Notes: generated by a model from the sequence alone, not told the origin. A DNA stretch of 64,000 nucleotides from Candidatus Thalassospirochaeta sargassi (GCA_028532855.1 JAQQAL010000010.1:62001-126000), one strand, 5' to 3'. Positions 36,025-46,173 are shown, counted from the stretch's first letter. Made by a program: numbers and translations.

Positions 36025-37410
36025 TTATTCAAGCTGTTCGAGGGCTCCGAGGGCTGCTTTTCGAACGGCGTTGTTTACCTTTTCATCAGTAAGCTGCTCA
36101 AGTCGTTCATTCATTGTTTTGAGTCCGTTCAGCTGTATTCCTCTTATACCGTAAATCTTGATGGCCACGTCCTTATGATTCAACATCATCTCAAAAAGTG
36201 AGGCAAGTCCGGAATGTTCCGTTTTACTGAGGAACTGACAGGTGTAGCTTAGAACAGGTGAACTGTCTTTCTCCCATTCCTCGTTCAGTACGCCGGTTAT
36301 AACCTCAAGAGAACCTTTTATATCTTTTTCAATGATAATCTGAGCAGCCATGGTTCTTACTGACTGATTGGTATTACTCTTCTTATACAGTTCCTGTAAA
36401 AACTCAATAGCCGTTGCATCGCCTATTTCGCCCAAAGCCTTTACAGCGGCGAGTTTAACATTGTTTTCCGGGTCTTTTTTGGCCTTATATATTAGAATAT
36501 CAACGGCATCAGAACTTTGCATCTCGCCAAGGGCCTCAGCAGCGCTTACCCGAACACGCCAGAACGAATCCCTTAGTGATTGAATGAGGGTCGCTTCAAT
36601 ATCTTCACCCTCGAAAGAGGCCAGCGCTTTAACAGCATAGGATCGCAAATAGGTATCACTGTCCTGAAGCGCGTTTTTAACAACCGGCAGAGCATCGACA
36701 TGTCCTATCTTTCCGAGAGCCTCACAGGCCGTCCATCGCCATGATTTTTCCTCATCAACATCATCCAATATATCAATAAGGGTATCCAGAGCCTGTTCGG
36801 AACCGATTTCGCCGAGGGCCCTAATTATTGTGGGTTTAAGCTCATCGTAGTAATCGTCGTCATCAAGGAGATCAAGAAGCGGGTCAACGGATTTCTCACT
36901 GCCGCATTTCCCTAATGCTGTTAGAGCGGCTGATGCAAGGGTTTTTGTATCATGATCAACCAGCTGAAAAATAACATCTTCGGCATCTTCGCCGGGATAT
37001 GCAGAATAATACCTGAGCGAAGCCTGAAGAGTATTGAATGACTCGTCTTCCCAGTTTTCTATCCTGACGGCAGCACTTTCGGCTGCTTCACCGTAATCGA
37101 TTTTAATGAAATAATCGACAGCTGCATCCATAATTGCTGAATTGGTAGTTTGATCATAGATTTTAGCCACGTCTTCAGCATAGATTGCGTCTTCCTCCTC
37201 GGTAATTTTTTCTATAAGAGTAATAACTTCAGAGTCTATTCCGTATTTTAGGGTTTCACGCCTTTCTTCAGTAAGGGAGATGAGTTCTTCCTTCTCTTCC
37301 GAGGTTTTATCATCTGTTGTATCTGCTGAAACGGATTCATCCGCAGCAGTAAAAGAAAATGGCATTAGCAAAAGAAAAGATATCAGTATAAGCCGGTGTA
37401 CACTATTCAT
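36025..37410 (-). CDS. Secreted HEAT-repeat protein
   Basis: A 461-residue protein with a signal peptide (LILISFLLLMPFSFTAAD) and about eight to ten HEAT repeats (for example SAALTALGKCGSEKSVDPLLDLLDD, VSAAEALGEMQSSDAVDILIY, LAAVKALGEIGDATAIEFLQELY). These repeats form an alpha solenoid used for protein binding, expected here in the periplasm. No catalytic residues are evident. It overlaps murJ by 4 bp and is the last gene of the tgt-murJ transcript, converging with the vWA gene across a 13-bp gap. Confidence 0.82.
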   Translation of the reverse strand: MNSVHRLILISFLLLMPFSFTAADESVSADTTDDKTSEEKEELISLTEERRETLKYGIDSEVITLIEKITEEEDAIYAEDVAKIYDQTTNSAIMDAAVDYFIKIDYGEAAESAAVRIENWEDESFNTLQASLRYYSAYPGEDAEDVIFQLVDHDTKTLASAALTALGKCGSEKSVDPLLDLLDDDDYYDELKPTIIRALGEIGSEQALDTLIDILDDVDEEKSWRWTACEALGKIGHVDALPVVKNALQDSDTYLRSYAVKALASFEGEDIEATLIQSLRDSFWRVRVSAAEALGEMQSSDAVDILIYKAKKDPENNVKLAAVKALGEIGDATAIEFLQELYKKSNTNQSVRTMAAQIIIEKDIKGSLEVITGVLNEEWEKDSSPVLSYTCQFLSKTEHSGLASLFEMMLNHKDVAIKIYGIRGIQLNGLKTMNERLEQLTDEKVNNAVRKAALGALEQLE

Positions 37411-38966
37411 GCTTTTTTTCTCCCTCTCCTGAGTATATCATCAAGCATCTCAATTTTAAGAAATTTATACATTGATAATATAAGTATACAGCTACCGGTA
37501 AAGCCACAGGCAAGAAGTATCAGGTTTTTCAGGCTGCTTCCGCTGACCCACCAGTTTCCGGTGAAATTTCTTAAAATGTTTAGAAAAATGATGAAAGGTA
37601 TCATTGCAAGAATGATTTTACAGAAAGTGATAAGGATTCTACGGCCGTGAAAGCGCCCTTCTCTTCTTCTTACGAGAATAAGAAGTACCACCAGTCCTGC
37701 AGTAAATGCTGCCGAATTTGCAATCGCCAGGCCGCCAACCCCCAGAAAAGTCTCTTTCAGCCAAAGTGACAGTGCAACGTCTATTACAGCAACAACTGAT
37801 GTTACGATAAAAGGGGTACGGTAGTTTCCTCCGGAATAAAAATAGCGCTGAAGGAAGTTGTAAGCTCCCGTACTGAAAAGGCCGAGGCTGTAAGCAGTTA
37901 ATACTCTCGCTGTCATACTGGTATTTTCGGCACTGAAGTGTCCCCGCTGAAGGGTGACTGAAATTATCTCATGTCCATACATGGAGAGAAAAATCGCTGA
38001 GGGAATAAGCAGGACTGCGAGATATCTGATTCCGTACTGGATAGTGTCAAGCAGTCCTTCTCCGTCATCTACTGCAATCTGTTTAGCCATCTTGGGGAAA
38101 AGGACTGTTGATATGGATGCTGAAAAAATGCCGTAGGGGAACTGCCAGTAAACAATTGCGTATGTAAGAGCTGATGTGCTGCCCTCTGCAAGTCCTGAGG
38201 CGAATCTGAACGCAATGGTCTGGGTGATAGTTAAAATAGAACTGGTCGCGAGTACGGGAAGCCATTGTCGGACTATCTGCCGGAATTCTTCATTTCGCAA
38301 TGAAAAATCAGGTTTGAGATCAAATCCGTATTTACTGAACTTCGGGAGTTGAAACAGTATTTGAGCCAGCCCGCCTGCGACAACACCTACCGCCATTGAA
38401 TAAGGGCCGATTGATTGGTGAAGCAGCAGGATTGAGCTGATTACACAAATCGAAAAAAGAATTGGTGTAATTGCCGGTATTAAAAAATGGCCTGATGAAT
38501 TAAGGGCACCGATAATTACGGCACTTATGCTGATAAACAGCAGATAGTTTATAAACCATCTGAAAAGACCGGAGGAAAGTTCAATCTGCCAGGGTTCATT
38601 GAATTCGGCCAGAACCACCCTGATAAGCGGCTCAGAAAAAATAATACAGATGACGGATAATGGTACAAGCAGAAGAAGCTGAAAGCCTATAAGATTTCTG
38701 ACAATTTTTTTTGATTTCACACCGTTTTTCTCTGCGGCAATTGTACGGGACAGTACTGGAATGAAGGCAGAGGAAAGTGCCCCTTCCGCTGAAAGTTTCC
38801 TGAGATTGTTCGGAATTGAAAAGGTAAGATTTATAACATCAGCCTTTCCTCCCGCCCCGAATACCGCGGTAATAACTCCTATTCGTACGAATCCGAGTAT
38901 ACGTGATATCAGCGTGCAAACCATAACGGTAAAGGCGGTTCTGCTTGTGTTCTGTTTTGCCATCAT
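37407..38966 (-). CDS. murJ: Lipid II flippase MurJ (MviN)
   Basis: Moves lipid II across the inner membrane for peptidoglycan synthesis. The 519-residue, ~14-helix MOP-superfamily protein has the diagnostic N-terminus (TVMVCTLISRILGFVRIGVITAVFGAGGKADVINLTFSIPNNLRKLSAEGALSSAFIPV), including the conserved Arg residues of the central cavity. ATGATG at the start overlaps the tgt stop; the second ATG (38963) is equally possible. Together with mreBCD-mrdA-rodA it completes the elongation machinery encoded in this window. Confidence 0.96.
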   Translation of the reverse strand: MMAKQNTSRTAFTVMVCTLISRILGFVRIGVITAVFGAGGKADVINLTFSIPNNLRKLSAEGALSSAFIPVLSRTIAAEKNGVKSKKIVRNLIGFQLLLLVPLSVICIIFSEPLIRVVLAEFNEPWQIELSSGLFRWFINYLLFISISAVIIGALNSSGHFLIPAITPILFSICVISSILLLHQSIGPYSMAVGVVAGGLAQILFQLPKFSKYGFDLKPDFSLRNEEFRQIVRQWLPVLATSSILTITQTIAFRFASGLAEGSTSALTYAIVYWQFPYGIFSASISTVLFPKMAKQIAVDDGEGLLDTIQYGIRYLAVLLIPSAIFLSMYGHEIISVTLQRGHFSAENTSMTARVLTAYSLGLFSTGAYNFLQRYFYSGGNYRTPFIVTSVVAVIDVALSLWLKETFLGVGGLAIANSAAFTAGLVVLLILVRRREGRFHGRRILITFCKIILAMIPFIIFLNILRNFTGNWWVSGSSLKNLILLACGFTGSCILILSMYKFLKIEMLDDILRRGRKKA

Positions 38967-40102
38967 CCTGCCTTTCCGGTAGATGCGGCTGAATTGTATT
39001 TACTCAGGAAGTTTTTTTTGTAATCAGTAAAACTACCTTCCGAAATACTTTCACGGATTTCCCTGACCATATTGTTAAGGAACCACAGGTTATGTTCGGA
39101 AGCTAGCATGGGGCCGAGCATTTCACCGGCTTTGAACAAATGCCTCATATAAGCCCTGGAATAGCTGCGGCATGCTCTGCAGCCGCATCCTGTTACAATA
39201 GGTTCATGTGATGATGTATGTTTCGCTTTTTTAAGTGATATTGTTCCATCAGGTGTGAACACCGTTCCGTTGCGTGCTATACGGGTTGGTAATACACAGT
39301 CAAAAAGATCAATGCCGTTCTCAACTGCATCGAGTATGTATTCCGGAGTTCCTATTCCCATGAGGTAACGAGGCTTTTCTTCCGGTAGAAACTCAGCGGT
39401 GTATGCAAGGAAATCAGTAAACGCACTGTATTCTTCGCCTACGGACAATCCTCCGATTGCTGTACCCGGCAGATCAAGGGCGCTAATTTCTTCAGCGCTT
39501 CTTTTCCGAAGATCCTTGTAAAAATTACCCTGTACAATTCCGAAGAGTACACCTTTATAATCCGGTGTTTCTTTCATCCATTCAAGCTTGCTGCGTTCTG
39601 CCCACCTGCTTGTTAATTCAAGTGCTTCAAGGGCTTTTTTATATGTGAGTTCCGGCGGCGTGCATACGTCAAGCTGCATCATTATATCGCTTCTGAATGC
39701 TTTCTGCAGCTGAACAACTTTTTCGGGCGTTAGCGTATGATAAGAACCGTCTATATGTGAGCGAAAATAGACACCTTCTTCTTTGATTTTACGGAATGGA
39801 GCAAGTGAAAAAACCTGAAATCCACCGCTGTCGGTCAGTATATTATGTTTCCAGTTAGAGAATTTATGTATTCCGCCGAACTCATCAATCAAGTCCATAC
39901 CGGGCCTGAGATAAAGATGGTACGTGTTTGCAAGGATGAGTTTGAATCCGGTCTTGTCGAGGCTGTCGTGATGAACGCCCTTTACTGCGGCATTTGTGCC
40001 AACCGGCATGAACACCGGCGTTTCGAGTTTGCCGTGAGGGAGTTCAAGAACAGCAGTTCTTGCCTCACTTTTTTTATCCCTGGCTGTTATCGTGAATTTC
40101 AA
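38963..40102 (-). CDS. tgt: Queuine tRNA-ribosyltransferase (TGT)
   Basis: Exchanges G34 for preQ1 in GUN-anticodon tRNAs. The TIM-barrel sequence contains the catalytic DSGGFQVFSLA and GLSVGEE segments, LPTRIARNGT, and the zinc site TGCGCRACRSYSRAYMRHL (Cys-x-Cys-x2-Cys and His). The start is TTG 40102 (379 residues), because AGGAGA lies 5 bases upstream and homology begins at KFTITARDKK. The longer frame to 40186 would run into lptG. TGT has further use here as a neighbour of murJ in spirochaetes. Confidence 0.95.
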   Translation of the reverse strand: MKFTITARDKKSEARTAVLELPHGKLETPVFMPVGTNAAVKGVHHDSLDKTGFKLILANTYHLYLRPGMDLIDEFGGIHKFSNWKHNILTDSGGFQVFSLAPFRKIKEEGVYFRSHIDGSYHTLTPEKVVQLQKAFRSDIMMQLDVCTPPELTYKKALEALELTSRWAERSKLEWMKETPDYKGVLFGIVQGNFYKDLRKRSAEEISALDLPGTAIGGLSVGEEYSAFTDFLAYTAEFLPEEKPRYLMGIGTPEYILDAVENGIDLFDCVLPTRIARNGTVFTPDGTISLKKAKHTSSHEPIVTGCGCRACRSYSRAYMRHLFKAGEMLGPMLASEHNLWFLNNMVREIRESISEGSFTDYKKNFLSKYNSAASTGKAG

Positions 40103-40122
40103 AACTATCTCCTGAATGTTGA

Positions 40123-41211
40123 TTATGACTGCGCGAAGCGGTACAGAAAAAATCCGATGACACAGAAAAATATAAAGGGTATCCAAGCTCCGGCGGCAGG
40201 TGAAATATACCCCAGATTGGCCAGAATGGTAAATACCAGCTGAAGAACATAGTAAACTACGGATATTACAAGACTTGTAAGCAGGCTCATCAAAAGGATA
40301 TTTTTTCTGAATCGTCCGCCGATTGCCGCCGACAGCAGACAGACCACAAAGGGGGTAAGAGAAAATGAAAACCGTCGATAGTAGGCTGTCAGAGACTCTG
40401 CATAGGGCAAGCCGGCCTTGCGAAGTGATTCAATCCAGAGTTTGGCGTCGCGGATTTTCATTTCACCTACGTCCCGTATTACCCTTCGGAAGGTAAACGG
40501 ATCTGTTTTGAAAACGGGATCGGTGAAAATATCATCATATTCAGATACAAAAAATCCGCTTTCAGGATCATGATGGTAGCGCCGGCATCGATGAAACTCC
40601 CAGAGCTGCTCATCTGTATTCCACTCGGCCCATTCCGCATTAATCGTTTTCAACATGCTGCCGTTTTCATCCTTATGGATGACGATGATGTTTGAAAGAG
40701 TGATATCCTTATCATTATAGAAATCGGCGCTGTAGATTATTGTACCGTTATTATCAATTACTGTCGGATTATTGTTATTAAGGCTCGTCGACTGCCTGAG
40801 AAGTTTGTTTGTTAACTCGTTTTTCAGTTTAAAGCTGTCTATTACTACCCTTTCTTCAAATATGAATGAGGCAAAACTGAAGAGCAGGCCGAAAAAAACA
40901 AGGGCAATGACAAACCTGAATAGAGGAACGCCTGAGCCGAAAATTGCAATCAATTCATTATTTGCGTAGTAATTTCCAAGTGTGAATGAAACTGAAAACA
41001 GAAGTGACATCGGAAGGGAAAAGTTGATGCAGCTTGGCAGGTAGTAAAGGAATACCTGCATCATCTCAGTGATTGTGACTCCGTTATTTATATATCTCCA
41101 GAGATTTGAGAAAAGTTCAACCATTTCGAGGATAAGAATGAAAAACAGCATCGATACTAGAAGAGTCGGTAAAAACTGTTTTATTATCATTCGGTCAAGT
41201 GTCTTAATCAC
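40123..41211 (-). CDS. lptG: LptG-type permease (YjgP/YjgQ family)
   Basis: Transmembrane subunit of the lipopolysaccharide-exporting ABC transporter. About 362 residues: the N-terminal helices include RMIIKQFLPTLLVSMLFFILILEMVELF, a periplasmic jellyroll domain occupies about 110-270, and three C-terminal helices follow. I use GTG 41211, 6 bases after AGGAG and 2 bp beyond the lptF stop. The order lptF then lptG follows other bacteria, but which paralogue is F or G cannot be settled by eye. What the transporter exports in a spirochaete is open. Confidence 0.85.
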   Translation of the reverse strand: MIKTLDRMIIKQFLPTLLVSMLFFILILEMVELFSNLWRYINNGVTITEMMQVFLYYLPSCINFSLPMSLLFSVSFTLGNYYANNELIAIFGSGVPLFRFVIALVFFGLLFSFASFIFEERVVIDSFKLKNELTNKLLRQSTSLNNNNPTVIDNNGTIIYSADFYNDKDITLSNIIVIHKDENGSMLKTINAEWAEWNTDEQLWEFHRCRRYHHDPESGFFVSEYDDIFTDPVFKTDPFTFRRVIRDVGEMKIRDAKLWIESLRKAGLPYAESLTAYYRRFSFSLTPFVVCLLSAAIGGRFRKNILLMSLLTSLVISVVYYVLQLVFTILANLGYISPAAGAWIPFIFFCVIGFFLYRFAQS

Positions 41212-41213
41212 CT

Positions 41214-42482
41214 TTATCTCCTGAACCTGATTGCTGCAGCTACCGTAGCTGCTACGGCTATAACAATGTCGGGCATCCACATTGCAATCCCGGCTGACGC
41301 GTTATTCTGTATGCCGAAGGTCTGTCCCGCGAAAAGCATTCCCCAGTAGGAGACAGCAACAAGCAGTCCGACAGCAAAACCTACTGAGCGTCCACTACGT
41401 TTGGTAAAAAGGCCGACAGGAAAGGCAAACATAACAAATACAAAACAGGCGAAAGGCAGTGAAAACTTTTTATAGTATTCTACAAGGTAGCCCTGGAGTG
41501 AACGGTCGCTTATTGTTTTGTTAATTTTAGCAGTATAATCCTTATTATGTGATGAAAGGAACTCAAGCGAGCGCTGCTGCACCGGACGTGAAAGCTGGTA
41601 AATATATTCAGTGTTCAAATTGTAGCCTGCTCTATCTGCTTTCTGAAAATTAGCATCTTTTTTCTGATTAAGAACTTCTCGTTTCTTATCTATTTCGGTT
41701 TTAACATCTCTTGAACTCATCTCCCGCGGTCCCGGTGAAGACATGGCGAATGATATATCGCGCAGCAGAATATTATATGTCATCAGCTCGGATGAGAGAT
41801 AGTTGAAATCGTTCTTCTTCTGTTTATCGAAGGTTTGAATGAATACACTGTCAAGTTCAAGCGAAATTACACCGTTCTGCTCTTCTAACTTATTCAGAGA
41901 AGCAGTGTCTGCAAGAATTAGCCTTCTATTCTTTTCCGGGGTTTTGTCTATTATTACCAGATCATTTATGCCGTTTTCATTAATTGCTCCGGTGATAATG
42001 GTGCTGCTCTGATAACGCTTGATTGAGTAAGGTGATAATTCTAGCTCAGGGTTTGAGTAGAGGATTTCCCGGTACAGCTGGCTGAATTTAATCTGGCCCA
42101 GGGGGAGGAATATATCGTTTATAACAAAACTACCGAAAGAAAACACCAGACCAAGTACTGCGATAGGCAGCAGCAGTCTTGAATATGGAATACCGCATGC
42201 CTGAAATGCAAGTACTTCGTTGTCGGACGATAAGCGGCCTATTGCCATTAAAGCTCCTACGAGGGCTCCGAATGGAAATGCGAAGGAGACAATGGCAGGG
42301 AGTGAGTAAAAAAGCAGTTTGAGTACGGAGAATAAATTTATATTTTTAGAAAGAATTTCTTCTGCAATCAGGAGTATCTGGTTAACGAAAAAGATAAAGA
42401 AAAAGAAAAGAAACGCGACGAAAAATGAGAATAGAAATTCGCCCGCTATATATCTATATATTCCCTTGAATTTTCTAGCCAC
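41214..42482 (-). CDS. lptF: LptF-type permease (YjgP/YjgQ family)
   Basis: Partner transmembrane subunit of the Lpt exporter. The 422 residues show three N-terminal helices (FLFSFFVAFLFFFFIFFVNQILLIAEEIL; SLPAIVSFAFPFGALVGALMAIGRLSSDNEVLAFQACGI, the family hallmark), a periplasmic domain, and C-terminal helices ending AVAATVAAAIRFRR. The SSDNEVLAFQACGI stretch is the coupling-helix region that meets LptB. The start overlaps the dut stop by 8 bp. No lptB ATPase is in the window. Confidence 0.88.
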   Translation of the reverse strand: MARKFKGIYRYIAGEFLFSFFVAFLFFFFIFFVNQILLIAEEILSKNINLFSVLKLLFYSLPAIVSFAFPFGALVGALMAIGRLSSDNEVLAFQACGIPYSRLLLPIAVLGLVFSFGSFVINDIFLPLGQIKFSQLYREILYSNPELELSPYSIKRYQSSTIITGAINENGINDLVIIDKTPEKNRRLILADTASLNKLEEQNGVISLELDSVFIQTFDKQKKNDFNYLSSELMTYNILLRDISFAMSSPGPREMSSRDVKTEIDKKREVLNQKKDANFQKADRAGYNLNTEYIYQLSRPVQQRSLEFLSSHNKDYTAKINKTISDRSLQGYLVEYYKKFSLPFACFVFVMFAFPVGLFTKRSGRSVGFAVGLLVAVSYWGMLFAGQTFGIQNNASAGIAMWMPDIVIAVAATVAAAIRFRR

Positions 42483-42918
42483 TTATTCCCGTGGAGCCGA
42501 ATCCGCCGATTCCGCGTTCGGAGTCGTTCAGTTCGAAGGTTTTCTCAAACTGTGCCCGTACAACCGGAGCGAATACCATCTGAGCAATTCTATCGCCACG
42601 GCTGATTGTAAAATCATCTTTTCCGAGATTGATCAGTATCACCTTCACCTCGCCCCTATAGTCGGCATCAATCGTGCCGGGGGTGTTTAATACGGTCACG
42701 CCGGCCTTTGCTGCAAGGCCTGATCTGGGTCTTACCTGGGCTTCAAAACCGGTAGGTATTTCGAGGAAAATACCCGTAGGTACAATAGCTGTTTCACCGG
42801 ACGCAATAATTATGTCTCCCGAAATATCCGCCTTAATATCAGCACCGCTTGCGGCTTCTGAAGAATAGACTGGTTCGAGTTCCGAGTCGGTTTTAAAATG
42901 AACTAATATTTTCTGCAT
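42475..42918 (-). CDS. dut: Deoxyuridine 5'-triphosphate nucleotidohydrolase
   Basis: Hydrolyses dUTP to dUMP and pyrophosphate, keeping uracil out of DNA and feeding dTMP synthesis. The 147-residue trimeric-type enzyme has all five motifs: SGADIKADI, PRSGLAAKAG, NTPGTIDADYRGEVKV (catalytic Asp), RGDRIAQMVF and the C-terminal GIGGFGSTG arm. Its GGAG lies unusually far (13 bases) from the ATG. GAGC/GCTC in between could fold to bring it closer. Confidence 0.96.
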   Translation of the reverse strand: MQKILVHFKTDSELEPVYSSEAASGADIKADISGDIIIASGETAIVPTGIFLEIPTGFEAQVRPRSGLAAKAGVTVLNTPGTIDADYRGEVKVILINLGKDDFTISRGDRIAQMVFAPVVRAQFEKTFELNDSERGIGGFGSTGISG

Positions 42919-42941
42919 GAGCTTAAGTCTGCTCCTTTTTT

Positions 42942-42971
42942 AAAAAAATACCCGGTGCAGAACACCGGGTA
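42942..42971 (-). terminator. Intrinsic terminator after pnp
   Basis: A perfect 9-bp stem, TACCCGGTG (42949-42957) and CACCGGGTA (42963-42971), with a 5-base loop. Reading the minus strand, it is followed directly by seven T's. It ends the rimP-to-pnp transcript and separates it from dut-lptF-lptG-tgt-murJ. Confidence 0.88.
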
Positions 42972-42991
42972 ATTATTATATCATAAAAGAA

Positions 42992-45091
42992 TTATTTTTT
43001 TTCTTTTTCGAGATCTTCAACTGCTTCAATGTAACTGAGATTAATTCTGCCCATTCGGTCAATCTCGATTATCTTAACCGGGATTTCCTGATTCATTGAC
43101 AGAACATCATCAACCTTATTGATTCTCTTGCGTGAAAGTCTTGAAATATGACAAAGGCCTTCTTTTCCTGGGAGGAATTCAACAAATGCGCCGAAATCTA
43201 CGATTTTCTTTACAGTACCTGTGTAGATAGTGCCGACCTCAGGGTCTTCAACAAGTCCCTTGATTGCGGCAAGAGCTTCATCGGCGGTAGCCTTGTTCTT
43301 GCCGTAAACGGTTGTAGTACCGTCCTGCTCAATGTTGATGTTAACATCAAATCGCTCAGAAAGGGTTTTTATTGTCTTGCCACCCTGACCGATTACTGCT
43401 CCGATTTTATCTTCCGGGATACTGATATTTACAATTCTCGGTGCAAATTCAGAGACATTTGTACTTGGCTCAGAGATTGTTTGATTCATAATCCCCAGGA
43501 TATGCATTCTGCCCTGTTTTGCCTGCTCTAGAGCTATTTTCATTACTTCTGAGCTTACATTAGAAATTTTAATATCCATCTGGAATGCTGTGATACCATC
43601 TTCTGTACCGCAGACCTTGAAGTCCATGTCACCGAGGTGGTCTTCTTCTCCAAGGATATCGGAAAGTACGACAGTGTTGGTATCATCAGTTATAAGACCC
43701 ATTGCAATACCGGCAACCGGCTTCTTAATAGGAACACCTGCATTAAGCAGTGAAAGTGTTCCTGAACAAACCGTGGCCATTGAAGATGAACCGTTTGATT
43801 CAAGAATCTCTGATACAACCCTGACTGTGTACGGGAATTCTTCTTTATTAGGAAGAATGCCTTCAAGTGCACGCTGAGCAAGGTGTCCGTGACCAATCTC
43901 CCGGCGTCCTGTACCCATTCTTCCACACTCTCCAACAGAAAAGGGAGGAAAGTTGTAGTGCAACATGAAGTTTTTATATCTCTTCTCGCCGTCAATATCA
44001 TCAACCATCTGTTCATCGAAAACAGTACCGAGTGTAGTAACACCGAGACTTTGAGTTTCTCCGCGTGTAAACAGTGCGCTTCCGTGTGCACGGGGAAGAA
44101 CTCCGATTTCACATGTGATATTTCTGATATCCTCAGGTCCGCGTCCATCGGTTCTAATCTTCTTCTCCAGAATAGATTTTCTAACTATTGTAGTTTCAAC
44201 CTCTTCCATGAGAGCATCAAAGAGTTTCATCTGATCTTCATCAAACTCTTCGCAGTAGGTTTCTTTTGCTTCGTTTTTAACAACTTTGATTGCAGCGTAT
44301 CTTTCAAACTTACCCTTTACGAAACATGCTGTTTCCATTTTAGGATAAACATCATTGTAGATGGCATCTTTGTTTTCAAGAACAAGCTCACTCTTTGTCA
44401 GCGGAAGTTTTTCTTTACCGCATTTCTCAACGAGTTCTCTCTGCATTTTACAGATTCCGTCGATTACAACCTTGGCTCTGTCGATAGCTTCAAGAAGAAT
44501 CTCCTCAGATACTTCTTTTGCACCGCCCTCAACCATGGTAATGCCTTCTTCTGAGCCTGCAACCATGATTTCCAGAGCTGAATCTTCAATCTGCTGAAAA
44601 GTCGGATTGATTACATATTCGCCGTCAATATAACATACCCTGACTGCTCCTAAAGGCCCCTCGAAGGGGATATCTGAGATAGCAACAGCTGCGAAAGAGG
44701 CAACCATAGCGATAACATCGGGAGTGTTCTCCTGGTCGGAAGAAACAACGGTTGGAACAACCTGAATCTCTCTTCCAAATTCCTTATGAAACAGTGGGCG
44801 CATCGGTCTGTCGATAAGTCTACATACAAGTATTTCCTTATCTTTGGGTCGCCCCTCTCTCTTTAAAAATCCGCCTGGAATCTTTCCTGCAGCATAATAT
44901 TTTTCATTATATTCAACCTGCAGCGGAACATAATCGAGACCTTCAACCGGCTTGGAGCCGCAGCACGCTGTTGCGAGAACAGCGGAGCCGCCGTAGGTTG
45001 CATAAACTGAACCATTGGCCTGCTTTGCCATTTTTCCGGTTTCAATAACCAGTTCCTTTCCTTCAATTTCCAGACTAACTGTATTAACCAT
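42992..45091 (-). CDS. pnp: Polyribonucleotide nucleotidyltransferase (PNPase)
   Basis: 3'-to-5' phosphorolytic exoribonuclease of the RNA degradosome. The 699-residue protein has two RNase PH domains. The first begins [35 protein letters not shown]. The second contains [27 protein letters not shown] and the catalytic [19 protein letters not shown] domain ([22 protein letters not shown]) and an S1 domain ([29 protein letters not shown]) follow. The rpsO-pnp pairing is conserved in most bacteria. A terminator follows. Confidence 0.98.
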   Translation of the reverse strand: MVNTVSLEIEGKELVIETGKMAKQANGSVYATYGGSAVLATACCGSKPVEGLDYVPLQVEYNEKYYAAGKIPGGFLKREGRPKDKEILVCRLIDRPMRPLFHKEFGREIQVVPTVVSSDQENTPDVIAMVASFAAVAISDIPFEGPLGAVRVCYIDGEYVINPTFQQIEDSALEIMVAGSEEGITMVEGGAKEVSEEILLEAIDRAKVVIDGICKMQRELVEKCGKEKLPLTKSELVLENKDAIYNDVYPKMETACFVKGKFERYAAIKVVKNEAKETYCEEFDEDQMKLFDALMEEVETTIVRKSILEKKIRTDGRGPEDIRNITCEIGVLPRAHGSALFTRGETQSLGVTTLGTVFDEQMVDDIDGEKRYKNFMLHYNFPPFSVGECGRMGTGRREIGHGHLAQRALEGILPNKEEFPYTVRVVSEILESNGSSSMATVCSGTLSLLNAGVPIKKPVAGIAMGLITDDTNTVVLSDILGEEDHLGDMDFKVCGTEDGITAFQMDIKISNVSSEVMKIALEQAKQGRMHILGIMNQTISEPSTNVSEFAPRIVNISIPEDKIGAVIGQGGKTIKTLSERFDVNINIEQDGTTTVYGKNKATADEALAAIKGLVEDPEVGTIYTGTVKKIVDFGAFVEFLPGKEGLCHISRLSRKRINKVDDVLSMNQEIPVKIIEIDRMGRINLSYIEAVEDLEKEKK

Positions 45092-45106
45092 ATAAAATTC
45101 CTATTA

Positions 45107-45373
45107 TTACTTTCTAAGATTAAGCTTCTTGAGAATCTCTCGGTATGATTCGAGATCATTCCTTTTGAGATACTTAAGTAGAGATTTTCTCTGACCAACG
45201 AGCTTCAGAAGACCTCGTCTTGAACTGTGGTCCTTTTTGTGTGCTTTGAAATGCTCGTTGAGATCGTGAATTCTTGCTGTAAGAAGTGCAATCTGCACCT
45301 CTGTTGAGCCAGTATCCTTGTCGTTCAGTCCAAACTCTGTAATGATTTCCTGTTTTGCTTCTTTTGTTAACAT
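45107..45373 (-). CDS. rpsO: 30S ribosomal protein S15
   Basis: Binds the central domain of 16S rRNA during 30S assembly. The 88 residues match the family throughout: [33 protein letters not shown], then [29 protein letters not shown], whose His/Asp/Ser-Ser segment contacts rRNA. A GGAG ribosome-binding site precedes it. It lies between ribF and pnp. Confidence 0.98.
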   Translation of the reverse strand: MLTKEAKQEIITEFGLNDKDTGSTEVQIALLTARIHDLNEHFKAHKKDHSSRRGLLKLVGQRKSLLKYLKRNDLESYREILKKLNLRK

Positions 45374-45378
45374 TAAAA

Positions 45379-46170
45379 CTACTCCTGCAAATTACTATTA
45401 AAAGTCAGTGTATCGGCTTGAAAATCAGGTTTATTTTCAAACTCTATCCTGTCTTCATAAATTTTTATTTTTGTGGCAAAGGTCTTTCCTTCCTTTTCAA
45501 GTGTGACAGCATATCCACCTGAAAACGGAATAACCTGTTTTATATTATTTCTCCTTAGATAGGGAGAATTATCTTTAGTTTCAACCGGTATACCGGCTAA
45601 ATCAATTACGTGTCTGCGTCCCAGAAGCCTTCTGGCTGTAATAAAATCGCCAATTTCTATAGCGCTTCTGATTCTAGTACTGCTGACAGGTTTACCGCCG
45701 TCAATCAGCGGTTCTACAATATCAACTGTAATTCCCTCTGGTCGGAGCATCGATCTTGCCTGAATGGCTGTTGTATCTCCGCCCTTGCCAAGTTTGTGAT
45801 CTTTTCCCAGAACCAGGTGGCTCATATCCAGATGCCGCCTGATAATATTTAAAAAATCCCTTCCTGACAGTTTACTGAATTCCAGAGAAAAGTCAATCAG
45901 GATAACGACTTGGCAGCCCCTGTCATCCAGGAGTTTAAGCTTCTGAGAGGCTGTTGAAATATCACCTTTATAGATGTTCGGTCGTAGTAAACGAAATGGA
46001 TTTGAAACAAAAGTAGCGACAACAGGCATATTTTCGGGTACTGATGTAAGGCAGTCAATCAGCTGATGATGCCCTCTGTGAAGACCGTCGAACACTCCTG
46101 TCGTAAATGAAACAGGCCCATTGCTTTCCAGTCCTTCATCTACGAATTTATTCCAGTCTATTACTATCAT
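45379..46170 (-). CDS. ribF: RibF-type FMN adenylyltransferase with degenerate riboflavin kinase domain
   Basis: The N-terminal nucleotidyltransferase domain (FAD synthetase) is intact: [11 protein letters not shown] supplies the H-x-G-H motif, with [23 protein letters not shown] and the SSTRIR motif. The protein is only 263 residues, against about 300-320 for bifunctional RibF. After LLGRRH the ~80-residue tail lacks the flavokinase Gly-Phe-Pro-Thr-Ala-Asn motif and most of that fold; only a segment like the barrel strand [17 protein letters not shown] remains. It probably makes FAD from FMN but not FMN from riboflavin. Confidence 0.88.
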   Translation of the reverse strand: MIVIDWNKFVDEGLESNGPVSFTTGVFDGLHRGHHQLIDCLTSVPENMPVVATFVSNPFRLLRPNIYKGDISTASQKLKLLDDRGCQVVILIDFSLEFSKLSGRDFLNIIRRHLDMSHLVLGKDHKLGKGGDTTAIQARSMLRPEGITVDIVEPLIDGGKPVSSTRIRSAIEIGDFITARRLLGRRHVIDLAGIPVETKDNSPYLRRNNIKQVIPFSGGYAVTLEKEGKTFATKIKIYEDRIEFENKPDFQADTLTFNSNLQE

Positions 46171-46173
46171 TTT

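Noticed and set aside
43883-44554. 223-codon open frame on the + strand
   Set aside because: It lies entirely opposite pnp, whose product is a complete PNPase; the antisense translation is Cys/Phe/Ser-rich with no domain.
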